64,000 nucleotides of DNA from Clostridium sp. D33t1_170424_F3 (GTDB lineage: Bacteria; Bacillota; Clostridia; Oscillospirales; Acutalibacteraceae): positions 62,001 to 126,000 of the forward strand of contig NZ_JADPEG010000006.1 of the NCBI RefSeq assembly GCF_015667585.1. Direction: 5' to 3'. The position numbers and the translations under genes were made by a program. Each line of letters begins with the position of its first letter. The first letter of the stretch is position 1. This document shows positions 34,878 through 45,668 of the stretch, in pieces. The notes under the pieces were generated by a model. That model did not search any database, was not told the DNA's origin, and was given only the letters and a program-made list of their open reading frames with translations.

Positions 34878-34916
34878 AACACCCTTCTGCACGAATTTGT
34901 GTAGAAGGGTGTTTTT
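34878..34916 (+). terminator. Terminator of the butyrate operon
   Basis: AACACCCTTCTGCAC pairs with GTGTAGAAGGGTGTT with a short loop, followed by TTTC. Confidence 0.85.
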
Positions 34917-35195
34917 CATTACATTAAGAAAATAGCCAGAATTTCCGGTTCTGGACGCAACAAAAATTCATTCCTGCCAGACCAATTGAAAAGTATTTAA
35001 AGATGGTAAAACGAAACTGTTTTATTACATCGGGAAAACCATCAGGTTTTCCACCTGTGAATGCAGTAAAAACTTCTTTTCTGCTGAGTCAACCAAAAAG
35101 CACACAAAAATCATGTATATAAAGCCATTTTATGAATTTTTATAAACTTATCCCGCTTATTTGATAATTTATGAAGAAAACGATTGGTTTTGTAG

Positions 35196-35201
35196 TATAA
35201 T
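35196..35201 (+). promoter_or_regulatory. Probable -10 box of the diguanylate cyclase gene
   Basis: TATAAT 38 nt before the start; no convincing -35. The gap 34,917-35,238 also holds GGAAAACC/GGTTTTCC (35,031-35,052), a small stem, but no gene. Confidence 0.35.
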
Positions 35202-35238
35202 GGAAAAACAGAATGTTTGAAAGGCGTGCGGGGTAGGT

Positions 35239-36465
35239 ATGAAAAAAAAGCGGTTAACGATCCATCTGTTGTGCTGTGCGGAAAGTCTGATTTTGCTGGT
35301 TTTGATTATGTATACAACGCTTCATCTGCGGGAGCAGAGTCCTTTTGCTTGGATCATCTGGGGGTTGCTTCTGGCATTGATGGGAATCGGAATTCTTACA
35401 GAGGTTCTGTTTTATCAGTGGCATATCAACCCTTTGAAAAAACTGCGAGCTGCATTTGTCCGTCTTGTTCATTCGGAAGACCAGGAAGCAGTTCCGGAGG
35501 ACGCAAACGCTGATCTGCTGGAAATAGGCGGCTTGATTCAAAAGGAGTGCGAGCGCATACAGAATCAGCTGGAGTATTCTGAGCAGCGCTATCGCCTTAT
35601 GGCCAAGCTTTCCAACGATGTAATATTTGAGTTTGATTTAAAAAATGATACAATCTGCGATTCCAATGACTGGAATATTTTGGCGAGCGGGAAACAATTT
35701 GTGCAGGGAACGATTGACCAAAAGGTGGTTCATCCAGAAGAAGCAGACCTGTTTTATGATTTTTTCCGGGGTCCGCAGACTGTTGGGGAGTTGAAAGAGG
35801 TTCAGCTTCGGTTATACTCGCGAATCTGCGATGCTTACGAATGGACGCAGATTCGCGGTATTGTTTTGGGTGATCGGGAAGGGAAACCGGAAAAAATTTT
35901 AGGGCGAAGGCTGAACATCGATAAATTGAAAAAGGAGTCGGAGGGCCTGCGTGAAATGGCGCAGCGCGACTCGACGGGGCTCTATAACAAGCTGACAGCG
36001 GAAACACGCATTCGGCAGATCCTTGCCGGGGAGCCTGAGCAATCCTGTGTCCTGCTCCTCATTGATATTGACCACTTTAAAAAGGTCAATGATACGCTGG
36101 GGCATCAGGTAGGGGATGAAGTTATACAGGAAATTGCCCAAAAATTGGATGCTCTCTTCCGGGAAGATGATATTATTGGTCGTTTTGGCGGGGATGAATA
36201 TATTGTTTTATTAAAAGGAAGGCCTGTTTTCCCCCGCGATGGAATCTGTAATTGCTGTAACAGGATCATTAATGTTTTCCACAACGCGGAGGTCGGAAAG
36301 AAATACGGCTATTCGCTTTCCTGTTCTATTGGGGTCGCTCTTTATCCGGAGGACGGTACAGATTTTGAAACGCTGTTCCAAATGGTGGATCAGGCGCTCT
36401 ATACGGCGAAACGTTTGGGAAGAGACCGTTTTGCTTTTTATCAGGAAGATACCGCAAAGCAGTAA
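35239..36465 (+). CDS. Membrane diguanylate cyclase (PAS-GGDEF)
   Basis: A 408-residue protein with two N-terminal membrane helices (LLCCAESLILLVLIMYTTL and FAWIIWGLLLALMGIGIL), a PAS-like region (MAKLSNDVIFEFDLKNDTI) and a C-terminal GGDEF domain (GRFGGDEYIVLL, about residue 318). The allosteric I-site RxxD (RED D) is 5 residues before GGDEY, so product feedback is likely. It makes the second messenger c-di-GMP from GTP and could control motility or surface attachment. No GEMM riboswitch was recognised in the window. Confidence 0.9.
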   Translation: MKKKRLTIHLLCCAESLILLVLIMYTTLHLREQSPFAWIIWGLLLALMGIGILTEVLFYQWHINPLKKLRAAFVRLVHSEDQEAVPEDANADLLEIGGLIQKECERIQNQLEYSEQRYRLMAKLSNDVIFEFDLKNDTICDSNDWNILASGKQFVQGTIDQKVVHPEEADLFYDFFRGPQTVGELKEVQLRLYSRICDAYEWTQIRGIVLGDREGKPEKILGRRLNIDKLKKESEGLREMAQRDSTGLYNKLTAETRIRQILAGEPEQSCVLLLIDIDHFKKVNDTLGHQVGDEVIQEIAQKLDALFREDDIIGRFGGDEYIVLLKGRPVFPRDGICNCCNRIINVFHNAEVGKKYGYSLSCSIGVALYPEDGTDFETLFQMVDQALYTAKRLGRDRFAFYQEDTAKQ

Positions 36466-36515
36466 AGAGAAACTGTACCACATGGCGTGATATATAAAAA
36501 TTCGATCAACATGAC

Positions 36516-36553
36516 GATTCCCCCCGCTTATGGCGGGGGGAATCACTTTTTTA
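36516..36553 (+). terminator. Terminator after the diguanylate cyclase gene
   Basis: GATTCCCCCCGC at 36516-36527 pairs perfectly with GCGGGGGGAATC at 36533-36544, followed by ACTTTTTT. Confidence 0.85.
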
Positions 36554-36609
36554 TCTTATCAATTTTTCCGAGATAAAACATGCATGGTGATACAGATTCT
36601 TGTATCTGT

Positions 36610-38169
36610 TTATTTAGACAATCCCATTTTATCCTCTTTGAAAATACGCGCATCCATCGGTTTTAAATCAGGAGAAACAAGCGGCTTTTGCGGCATGTGC
36701 GCAAAAATGTCTTTTTCAATATCGACGCCGGGCGCATATTCAATCAGAGTGAGCCCGTCCTCTTTGAGCTCGAAAACAGCGCGTTCCGTAATATACATAA
36801 CCGGCTGGCGGTTCTTCTTGGCGGTTTTGGCGCTGAATGTAATATGTTCCAGATCGGTCTTGAATTTATCAATGCTGCCGTCGGAGAGGATATGCAACAC
36901 ACCGTCTTTGACTTCGGTTTTTAACCCTTTTGCCGTAAAGGTACCGCAGAAGAAAAGCTGTTTGGCATTCTGGGAGATGTCGATAAATCCGCCGCAGCCC
37001 GGCAGCTTTACGCCAAATTTGGAAACATTGACGTTACCTTCGGTATCGCCCTCCGCGAAGCCGAGGAACGCCTGGTCCAGGCCGCCGCCCTGATAGAAGT
37101 CAAACATGGAGGGCTGGGACATAATGCAGCGCGGGTTAAGGCTGGCGCCAAAGTCCAGACCGCTCTGCGGGCTGCCGCCGGTCAGACCGGATTCTACTGT
37201 CAAAGTAAAGTCGTTTAAAATACCTTCTTCTGTTGCTACGGAGGAGATATATTCCGGGATGCCGATTCCCAGATTGACGACGCCGTTCTTTTTGAGCTCC
37301 AGCGCGGCACGGCGTGCAATAATCTTCTTCGGGGACATGGGGGCGGGGGTAAACTCACCGGCGCCCATGCGGTGCTCGCCGGAAAAGCCGGGATTGTACT
37401 GGGTGCCGAATGTCTGCATGTGATATTTCATATCGCTGACAACCACAACGGCGTCGACCAGAATGCCGGGAACTTCTACCTTCTGCGGGTCCAGAGAACC
37501 GGCTTTGACCACGCGCTCCACCTGTGCGATGACAGTGCCGCCGGAATTCTTACAGGCCTGTGCGACCACCAGCGCTTCCGCTTTGACGCCCAGATGTTCC
37601 ATAGAGATATTGCCGTCCTCATCGGCGTAGGTGCCGGAGATGATCGCAAAGTTTACCGGCTGGTTCTTATAGAACAGATATTCTTTTCCGCCGATTTCCA
37701 TCAGCTCTACCAGATCTTCCTGCTCTCGAGTGAGATCGTTCAGCTTGCCGCCCAACAGGCGGGGATCGACAAACGTACCCAGCCCGACGTGCGTAATGGT
37801 GCCGGGCTTATGCGCGGCCGCGTCGCGGAACATGTGTGCGGTGACGCCCTGCGGGAAATCGTACGCAATGATTTTGTTTTCTGCAACCATTTTGCCGAGC
37901 TTGGGAGCCAGTCCCCAGTGTCCGCCGATTGCGCGGCGCACCATTCCTTCATGCGCAAAATGGTTCAGGCCTTTATCCTTTGAATCGCCTTGTGCGGCGC
38001 AAAAAAGCAAAGTCAGATCATTCGGAGCGCCCGTCTCCAAAAAGCGCTGCTCAACCGCCATGGCGATTTCTTCCGGGAAGGAAGCGCCAATGAATCCATT
38101 CGTCGCCAGATTTACTCCATTGGGGATCAGATCCGCTGCCTCTCTGGCAGTCAATACTTTTACAGACAT
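36610..38169 (-). CDS. Acyl CoA-transferase (YdiF / propionate CoA-transferase type)
   Basis: A 519-residue class I CoA-transferase with alpha and beta halves fused. ATG 38169 is chosen because GGGAGGA precedes it. The active-site Glu lies in TVESGLTGGSPQSG (about 325). The start VKVLTAREAADLIPNGV and the block TLLFCAAQGDSKDKGLNHFA are typical. The enzyme swaps CoA between acids such as acetate, propionate or butyrate. In a butyrate producer it could finish butyryl-CoA to butyrate, but substrate is not decided by sequence. Confidence 0.9.
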   Translation of the reverse strand: MSVKVLTAREAADLIPNGVNLATNGFIGASFPEEIAMAVEQRFLETGAPNDLTLLFCAAQGDSKDKGLNHFAHEGMVRRAIGGHWGLAPKLGKMVAENKIIAYDFPQGVTAHMFRDAAAHKPGTITHVGLGTFVDPRLLGGKLNDLTREQEDLVELMEIGGKEYLFYKNQPVNFAIISGTYADEDGNISMEHLGVKAEALVVAQACKNSGGTVIAQVERVVKAGSLDPQKVEVPGILVDAVVVVSDMKYHMQTFGTQYNPGFSGEHRMGAGEFTPAPMSPKKIIARRAALELKKNGVVNLGIGIPEYISSVATEEGILNDFTLTVESGLTGGSPQSGLDFGASLNPRCIMSQPSMFDFYQGGGLDQAFLGFAEGDTEGNVNVSKFGVKLPGCGGFIDISQNAKQLFFCGTFTAKGLKTEVKDGVLHILSDGSIDKFKTDLEHITFSAKTAKKNRQPVMYITERAVFELKEDGLTLIEYAPGVDIEKDIFAHMPQKPLVSPDLKPMDARIFKEDKMGLSK

Positions 38170-38318
38170 GAGCAGTCCTCCCATTAAACTTCTTTTCAAC
38201 TGTTTATTTGCTTGTTAATATTATATCATACTGAGGAAGAAATTCAAGGGAGAATCCTGCTTTTCCAGTAGGAATCTGTAGATTTATCGCTTTTAAACAA
38301 AGTCGCCTGCAATTGTTC

Positions 38319-38915
38319 TCAAAGGATAAACATGTGTTCCAGATGTTCCAGAAATATTTTGCATCCGATTACAATTAGAACGATTCCGCCAATGACTTCT
38401 GCTTTGTTGCAGAATAGTGTGCCAAATTTTTTTCCGATTGCAATCCCACAGGCGGATAAAAGGAAAGTAATTAAGCCGATCAAAGACACAGACAGCAGCA
38501 TCGCCGGAAGGGTGGCCGCGCCGACAGCGGTTGGCAGGATGATCCCGGTAGCGAGCGCATCGATACTGGTTGCGACCGCCAATGCCATAACGGTTCTAAA
38601 TCCGATTGTCTCTCTTTGACATTCCACAGCGCCTTCTTTCTGTTTTTTCCGCGCTTCCAGCAGCATTTGAATGCCGATGTAGGACAACAAAATAAGGGCG
38701 ATCCAGTGGTCTACGCTGCTGATCAGGCCTTCGCCGGCTTTACCGATGCCCCAGCCAATCATGGGCATTCCGGCCTGAAAAAGACCGAAGCTGACCGCCA
38801 GTTTTGCTGTAAATTTGGCGTCGACCTGTCTGGTGACGGCGCCGTTTGTAATGGATACCGCGAAGGCATCCATGGAGAGTCCGACCGCAATGCCAATCAA
38901 AGATATGTAATCCAT
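38319..38915 (-). CDS. mntP: Putative manganese efflux pump MntP
   Basis: A 198-residue inner-membrane protein with six predicted helices. Family motifs are VGLSMDAFAVSI in helix 1 and VATSIDALATGI in the fourth, the two Asp-bearing halves of the MntP metal site. No Mn2+ riboswitch was recognised upstream. Confidence 0.9.
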   Translation of the reverse strand: MDYISLIGIAVGLSMDAFAVSITNGAVTRQVDAKFTAKLAVSFGLFQAGMPMIGWGIGKAGEGLISSVDHWIALILLSYIGIQMLLEARKKQKEGAVECQRETIGFRTVMALAVATSIDALATGIILPTAVGAATLPAMLLSVSLIGLITFLLSACGIAIGKKFGTLFCNKAEVIGGIVLIVIGCKIFLEHLEHMFIL

Positions 38916-39053
38916 TTCTCTACCCTCATCCTATCATCGTTCATGTTGTTCGCCTGTTTGGTCAGGGGCCAATAAGAGAGTATGTACTGATCCGGTAAAA
39001 AATGCCCATCTGCCTGCCAATCCATAAGGCAGGAAATTTATTTTACAAAATGT

Positions 39054-39082
39054 TTGCCTTTTTGTCACGCGAATGGTAAAAT
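39054..39082 (+). promoter_or_regulatory. Promoter of hisHF
   Basis: TTGCCT at 39054-39059 and TAAAAT at 39077-39082, spacer 17. The leader has no T-box. Confidence 0.5.
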
Positions 39083-39146
39083 AAATGATAGTTTAGCTTA
39101 GCAATGTGTGAAAGTATACGAACATGAAAAGACAGGGGGAACAGCA

Positions 39147-39764
39147 ATGATAGCGGTGATTGACTACGGAGCGGGGAATCTGCAAAGCGTGGTAAAAGCG
39201 TTTCATTATATAGGCTGTGATGTGAAAGTGACGGCGGACAAAGAGGAATTGATGGAAGCGTCGGCAGCAATTTTACCTGGGGTGGGTGCGTTTGGCGATT
39301 CGATGCGATGCTTAAACCAGTCGGGGATGGTGCAGCCGGCGCTGGATTTCATTGAAAGCGGAAAGCCGTTTTTGGGGATTTGCCTGGGCTTGCAGCTTTT
39401 GTTTGAGGGAAGCGAAGAGGATCCCGGTGTCCCCGGATTGGGCGTGTTAAAAGGAAAGATTTGCAAAATCCCGGAAAAAGGCCAATTAAAGGTTCCCCAT
39501 ATCGGGTGGAACTCGCTGAATATCCGCAAGCCGGAAGGGCTTTTTCAGGACTTGGAAGAGAATCCGTATGTGTATTTTGTTCACTCGTATTATTTGCACG
39601 CGGAAGACCGCGACGTCGTTTCCGCAACAACGGAATACGGCGTACAAATTGACGCCGCCGTTCAAAAAGGCAATCTGTTTGCCACGCAATTTCATCCGGA
39701 GAAGAGCGGACGCACGGGACTGAAGATGCTGAAAAACTTTGTATCCCTGATAGACCGGGATTGA
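39147..39764 (+). CDS. hisH: Imidazole glycerol phosphate synthase, glutamine amidotransferase subunit
   Basis: A 205-residue class I glutaminase. ATG 39147 follows CAGGGGGAAC. The catalytic Cys lies in [12 protein letters not shown] (about residue 79) and the His-x-Glu dyad in QFHPEKSG (near residue 184). It supplies ammonia to HisF. It lies 13 nt before hisF. Confidence 0.95.
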   Translation: MIAVIDYGAGNLQSVVKAFHYIGCDVKVTADKEELMEASAAILPGVGAFGDSMRCLNQSGMVQPALDFIESGKPFLGICLGLQLLFEGSEEDPGVPGLGVLKGKICKIPEKGQLKVPHIGWNSLNIRKPEGLFQDLEENPYVYFVHSYYLHAEDRDVVSATTEYGVQIDAAVQKGNLFATQFHPEKSGRTGLKMLKNFVSLIDRD

Positions 39765-39777
39765 GGAGGAAGACGCC

Positions 39778-40536
39778 ATGTATGCAAAAAGAATTATTCC
39801 GTGTTTGGATGTCAATAACGGGCGTGTGGTGAAAGGAACCAATTTTGTCAATCTGGTAGACGCCGGAGACCCGGTTGAAGCAGCGAAAGAGTACGACCGC
39901 CAGGGAGCGGACGAGCTGGTGCTGCTGGATATTACCGCTTCCGCACAGGCGCGGGGCATCATATTGGATATTGTCAGTAAAGTGGCGGATTCTATTTTTA
40001 TTCCCTTCACGGTGGGCGGCGGTATCCGCACCGTGGACGATTTTACAGCCTTGCTGCGCGCCGGTGCGGATAAGGTTTCCGTCAATTCCGCAGCAATTAA
40101 AAATCCCGCGATGATCGGTGAGGCGGCTGCAAAATTTGGCAGCCAGTGCGTGGTGTGCGCGATTGATGCGAAGCGGAAGCCGGAAGGCGGATGGACGGTT
40201 TATCTGAACGGCGGACGCGTGGACACCGGATTGGACGCTGTGGAGTGGGCAAAAAAAGCGGCGAGTCTGGGCGCAGGGGAGATTCTGCTGACCAGCATGG
40301 ATTGCGACGGCGTAAAGAACGGGTATGATTTAGAACTGACTGCCGCTGTTTCAGGAAGCGTCAATATTCCGGTTATTGCTTCCGGAGGAGCCGGAAAGCT
40401 GGAGCACTTTTATGACGCGTTTACCGAGGGGAAAGCGGACGCAGTCCTTGCTGCATCGCTGTTCCATTTTGGAGAAATCAGTATACCGGAGTTGAAGACG
40501 TACTTGACTGGGAAGGGAATATCTGTCAGAAAATAA
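39778..40536 (+). CDS. hisF: Imidazole glycerol phosphate synthase, cyclase subunit
   Basis: A 252-residue TIM barrel. Catalytic Asp residues lie in [15 protein letters not shown] (about residue 9) and [16 protein letters not shown] (about 178). Together with HisH it makes IGP and AICAR in histidine synthesis. AICAR connects to the purine genes in this window. The other his genes are absent here. Confidence 0.95.
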   Translation: MYAKRIIPCLDVNNGRVVKGTNFVNLVDAGDPVEAAKEYDRQGADELVLLDITASAQARGIILDIVSKVADSIFIPFTVGGGIRTVDDFTALLRAGADKVSVNSAAIKNPAMIGEAAAKFGSQCVVCAIDAKRKPEGGWTVYLNGGRVDTGLDAVEWAKKAASLGAGEILLTSMDCDGVKNGYDLELTAAVSGSVNIPVIASGGAGKLEHFYDAFTEGKADAVLAASLFHFGEISIPELKTYLTGKGISVRK

Positions 40537-40554
40537 ACACAGGGAAAGATGAAA

Positions 40555-40584
40555 AGCCGCTCACAGTTGTGAGCGGCTTCCGTT
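40555..40584 (+). terminator. Terminator after hisF
   Basis: AAGCCGCTCACA and TGTGAGCGGCTT form a 12-bp perfect stem. Confidence 0.75.
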
Positions 40585-40591
40585 CTTCATA

Positions 40592-40653
40592 TAAAACCAC
40601 CCGCGATGGAACTGTCCTTTGATCTTGGTACAGTTCATTGACGGGTGGTTTTA
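40592..40653 (-). terminator. Long inverted repeat, terminator of the PTS-IIC-like gene
   Basis: TAAAACCACCCG at 40592-40603 pairs with CGGGTGGTTTTA at 40642-40653; GAACTGT and ACAGTTC form an inner stem. On the minus strand it follows the gene ending at 40656 with a T-run. Confidence 0.65.
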
Positions 40654-40655
40654 CT

Positions 40656-41696
40656 TTACACGTTAATTTTCATATCGCCTTCCTTAATCCATCCGATTTT
40701 GCGCAGGGCAAAATCAATCAGAAGCGTCAGGATGGCGGGCGCAATAAAGTGCATCAGAATCACCTCTACCCAGATCTGCCACTGCGGCATGGTTCCGCTC
40801 ATCGCTGCGAATGCACCGAACTGGCCAACCAGTCCGCTGGTGCCCATACCGGCTCCGGTCGCAGTATTGGTCATTCGAAACACGCAGGTGGAAATGGGGC
40901 CGAGAATCGCGCTGGCCAGCGTGGGGGCGATCCAGATCTGCGGTTTGCGCATAATGTTGCTGAATTGCAGCATGGAAGTTCCGATTCCCTGAGAGAGCAG
41001 GCCGCCCCATTTGTTTTCACGAAAGCTCGCCACAGCGAACCCGATCATCTGGGCGGAACAGCCGACCACAGCGGCCCCGGCGGCAAGTCCATTGAGGTCC
41101 AACATGATGCAAAGCGCCGCAGAGCTGATCGGCGCAGTCAAAACCATACCGACAATTGCAGAGACCAAAATACCCATCGGCAGAGGGGAGAGCTCTGTCG
41201 CGTGGTTGATGACCGCTCCAAGACCGCTCATGAAGCTCTGGATGTAAGGGCCGACCAGCTGGCCGGCAATACTGCCGGTGATGATTGTCACCATTGGCGT
41301 TACCACGATGTCCACCTTGGTTTTACCACTGACCAGGCGCGCCAGCTCCGCACCGACCACCGCCGCGACATATGCGCCCACCGGACCGCCGGCCTGGTAG
41401 CCGAACGCGCCGCACACCACACAGGAAAACACCACCAGGGGCTTGGATTTCAGTCCCCAGGCAATCGCCGCGCCGATGGCGGAACCAACTACCGGAGAGG
41501 ACGCGGCAGCCATTGCGGAATAAGGCTCCAGAAAGGAGAGAAAGGGAATCTTACCCAGCTGGGACATGATCAGTCCGATGATGAGAGAGGAAAACAGGCC
41601 CAGCGCCATCGCGCTCATCGCATCGATAAAGTACCGCTGAAAAAATTTCTTTACCAGCTGAAGCGCCTTGTTGTCCGTTGTTTTTTCCATTTCCAT
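40656..41696 (-). CDS. PTS transporter subunit IIC-like membrane protein
   Basis: A 346-residue membrane protein of the PTS_EIIC_2 type (about ten helices). ATG 41696 or GTG 41705 may start it. The helical core has VVGSAIGAAIAWGLKSKP, AGGPVGAYVAAVVGAELARL and GLGAVINHATELSPLPMG. No EIIA or EIIB partner is nearby, so true phosphotransfer is uncertain. The substrate is unknown. Confidence 0.8.
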   Translation of the reverse strand: MEMEKTTDNKALQLVKKFFQRYFIDAMSAMALGLFSSLIIGLIMSQLGKIPFLSFLEPYSAMAAASSPVVGSAIGAAIAWGLKSKPLVVFSCVVCGAFGYQAGGPVGAYVAAVVGAELARLVSGKTKVDIVVTPMVTIITGSIAGQLVGPYIQSFMSGLGAVINHATELSPLPMGILVSAIVGMVLTAPISSAALCIMLDLNGLAAGAAVVGCSAQMIGFAVASFRENKWGGLLSQGIGTSMLQFSNIMRKPQIWIAPTLASAILGPISTCVFRMTNTATGAGMGTSGLVGQFGAFAAMSGTMPQWQIWVEVILMHFIAPAILTLLIDFALRKIGWIKEGDMKINV

Positions 41697-41767
41697 GTTC
41701 TGCACCCATTTCTAATATATTTTGTTCCGCCTCCTGTAAAGCGGCAAACAAATCCGGACAGACAGAA

Positions 41768-41806
41768 AAATAGCGGCTATGCGGGAATAAAACCCACATA
41801 ACCGCT
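41768..41806 (-). terminator. Terminator of gdhA
   Basis: On the minus strand AGCGG..TATG.GGG and CCC..CATA..CCGCT pair, with ATTTTTC after. Confidence 0.65.
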
Positions 41807-41908
41807 ACTTCTTCTACAATACCGGATATGGTTGGTTGGTTCACACCGCGCACGCCTCGCCAGCAGCGCGGGAATCATGACAATATTACGCGATATAAAA
41901 AGCTAAAA

Positions 41909-43261
<1,353 letters not shown>

Positions 43262-43563
43262 TCATTTCCATTCATTAGTATACCCGCAAAGCCACGGTCC
43301 GCTGCGCGGAGCAGGGTAACATTATTGTTAGAATACGCATGAAAAAACGGCAGTTTGCAGGCTCCATTTTTTTTACTTCAACAGTTTAGCATATAGATAC
43401 CGCTTTTTCAAGGTTTTCTTGTGGGAAAATCAAAGTTTTTTCAAGTGTTTTGCAGGAAAACAGAGTGGATGTTGCATGATGCCTGTGTTTTCGCCGGAAA
43501 TCGGAGGAATAATTTTCAAAATTTGTGCATAAACATAAATCGAATCCTGCCCCGTAAAAATGA

Positions 43564-43592
43564 TTGACACAACCTGTCAAATAGAATAAAAT
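43564..43592 (+). promoter_or_regulatory. Consensus promoter of glnA
   Basis: TTGACA at 43564-43569 and TAAAAT at 43587-43592 with a 17-nt spacer. The gap 43,241-43,563 before it shows no gene. Confidence 0.75.
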
Positions 43593-43634
43593 AAAAACGA
43601 TATACGGCTGATTTTCGCAGCCACAGTAATTTGA

Positions 43635-43676
43635 CAAGGAGGTTCTGCATTCAGGAACAGCCTTGTTATTTTTATT
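43635..43676 (+). terminator. Leader terminator (attenuator) of glnA
   Basis: ACAAGG.GGTTC at 43636-43647 pairs with GAAC..CCTTGT, followed by TATTTTTATTTTT, 20 nt before glnA. An upstream stem GGCTG/CAGCC (near 43,608-43,626) precedes it. This two-hairpin layout is what ANTAR proteins bind to prevent termination, and an ANTAR gene is next in the operon. I have not proved the hexaloop sequences. Confidence 0.6.
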
Positions 43677-43693
43677 TTTAGGGGGATACGGCT

Positions 43694-45025
43694 TTGAGCA
43701 AATACACCAAGGAAGACATCATCAGGATCATCCGGGAAAACGACGTCAAATTTATCCGGATGCAGTTTACAGACATCTTTGGTACACTGAAAAATGTTGC
43801 AATCACAACGAGCCAAATTGAAAAAGCGCTGGACAACAAATGCATGTTTGATGGTTCTTCCATTGAGGGCTTTGTGCGTATTGAGGAGTCCGATATGTAC
43901 CTCTGGCCGGACCTGGATACCTTTGTCATTTTGCCCTGGCATACGCAGCGCGGCAGAATTGCACGTGTGATCTGCGATGTGTATAAGCCGGACGGCACTC
44001 CGTTTGAGGGCGATCCGCGCTATATCCTTAAAAAGGCGCTCAAAGAGGCTGCAGATCTGGGCTACAGCTTCAATGTCGGCCCCGAGTGCGAATTTTTCCT
44101 GTTCAATACGGATGAATACGGTCATCCCACCACCATTACGCATGACACGGCGGGCTATTTTGATATGGGCCCCTCCGATCTGGGAGAGAGCTGCCGCCGC
44201 GATATCTGCCTGACGCTGGAGGAAATGGGCTTTGAAATTGAGGCTTCCCACCACGAGGTGGCGATCGCCCAGCATGAAATCGACTTTAAATACAGCGAGG
44301 CGTTGTCCGCCGCGGACAACATCCTTACCTTTAAAATGGTGGTAAAGTCTGCCGCGGATTCCCACGGGCTGTGCGCCACCTTTATGCCGAAGCCTGTCTA
44401 TGGGCAGTGCGGTTCCGGCATGCATACCAATATGTCGCTGTTTAAAGACGGTAAAAACGCGTTTTATGATTCCGATTCGGAATCGGGCCTGAGTGAAATC
44501 GCCCATCAGTTTATCGCAGGCATCGACAAGCATGTCAAAAGCATCTGCGCGCTGACCAATCCGCTGGTAAACTCCTATAAGAGACTGGTACCCGGTTATG
44601 AAGCGCCCTGCTACATTGCCTGGACCACCAGCAACCGCAGCGCGTTGATCCGCGTGCCGGACACCCGCGGTGTTGGAACGCGCGTGGAGCTCCGTTCTCC
44701 GGACCCTGCCTGTAACCCGTATCTGGTATTTGCCCTGCTGCTGCAGGCGGGCCTGGAAGGTATTAAAAATAAGCTGACGCCGCCGGACCCGGTATCCGTC
44801 AATATTTACGACATGAAAGAAAAAGAACGCATCGCGAGCGGCATCGAAAATCTGCCGGCAGACCTGATTGAGGCGGTCGACTGCATGGAGGCGGACCCGT
44901 TTGTCAAAGAGGTGCTGGGCGACCATGTCTACAGCAAATATATTGAGGCGAAGCGTCAGGAATGGAAGGAATACACCACGCGCGTTTCTCAGTGGGAGAT
45001 TGAGCGCTATCTGAATAAATTTTAA
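43694..45025 (+). CDS. glnA: Glutamine synthetase, type I
   Basis: A 443-residue GSI-alpha-type enzyme making glutamine from glutamate, ammonia and ATP. The start is TTG with AGGGGG upstream. Metal and substrate motifs are [44 protein letters not shown] and NRSALIRVP. It has no adenylylation loop of the beta type. It is followed by the ANTAR regulator after 55 nt. Confidence 0.96.
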   Translation: MSKYTKEDIIRIIRENDVKFIRMQFTDIFGTLKNVAITTSQIEKALDNKCMFDGSSIEGFVRIEESDMYLWPDLDTFVILPWHTQRGRIARVICDVYKPDGTPFEGDPRYILKKALKEAADLGYSFNVGPECEFFLFNTDEYGHPTTITHDTAGYFDMGPSDLGESCRRDICLTLEEMGFEIEASHHEVAIAQHEIDFKYSEALSAADNILTFKMVVKSAADSHGLCATFMPKPVYGQCGSGMHTNMSLFKDGKNAFYDSDSESGLSEIAHQFIAGIDKHVKSICALTNPLVNSYKRLVPGYEAPCYIAWTTSNRSALIRVPDTRGVGTRVELRSPDPACNPYLVFALLLQAGLEGIKNKLTPPDPVSVNIYDMKEKERIASGIENLPADLIEAVDCMEADPFVKEVLGDHVYSKYIEAKRQEWKEYTTRVSQWEIERYLNKF

Positions 45026-45080
45026 AATATGATCGTGAATCTCTTTTTGCAGGCGTCCAACTGGATCGGAGTTGGAAAAT

Positions 45081-45629
45081 GTGAGGAATATTATAGTTGC
45101 AAATGCGAATATTGAAAATGCCAGGAAAATTGCTTCTGTTCTGAAAACGGCGGGATTCCCGATGCCCACTGTTTGCAACACAGGCGCGCAGGTCATGCAA
45201 TTGATGGGCCGGAGCTGCCGCGGCGGCGTGGTGGTTTGCGGCGTTAAGCTGCGGGATATGCAGGCGATTGGTCTGCCGAAGATGGCAGAAGAAGGGTTTG
45301 AATTCCTGTATATTTCCAGAGGGCAGGTATCCATCGAATGGGAGCACCCCTACTTGCTGCTGCCGCTCAATCGCGCGGTTTTGATCGCTTCTGTCACCAT
45401 GCTGCAAAGGATCCACGAGGGAAGCAGCCTGAATCTGAAAAAGCGCATCCAGTCCTGTGGGATGGATGAAAAGCAGATTGTCGATCGGGCCAAACAGCTT
45501 CTGATTTACCGATGCAACCTGTCGGAGTCTGCTGCACACCGTTTTTTGCAGAAGCGCAGTATGAATTCCAGCAAGAAACTATGTGAAACCGCAATGCTGG
45601 TGTTGGAGACGTTGGGCGCTTCCTCATAG
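45081..45629 (+). CDS. ANTAR-domain RNA-binding antiterminator
   Basis: A 182-residue protein starting at GTG 45081 with GGAG upstream. Residues 1-110 look like a degenerate response-regulator receiver fold (NIIVANANIENARKIASVLK), lacking an obvious phosphoacceptor Asp. The C-terminal ANTAR domain (about 118-180) has KKRIQSCGMDEKQIVDRAK, LLIYRCNLSESAAHRFLQK and RSMNSSKKLCETAMLVL. ANTAR proteins stop transcription termination by binding leader hairpins. Position after glnA and the leader terminator suggest it controls glnA in response to nitrogen. The signal is unknown. Confidence 0.88.
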   Translation: MRNIIVANANIENARKIASVLKTAGFPMPTVCNTGAQVMQLMGRSCRGGVVVCGVKLRDMQAIGLPKMAEEGFEFLYISRGQVSIEWEHPYLLLPLNRAVLIASVTMLQRIHEGSSLNLKKRIQSCGMDEKQIVDRAKQLLIYRCNLSESAAHRFLQKRSMNSSKKLCETAMLVLETLGASS

Positions 45630-45668
45630 GGCCAATGGCTCTAAACCGGACAGAAAGGGGAACAAACA

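Noticed and set aside
38916-39053. A yybP-ykoY manganese riboswitch before mntP
   Set aside because: I looked for its conserved paired loops on the minus strand and found only a simple CCTGCC/GGCAGG stem.
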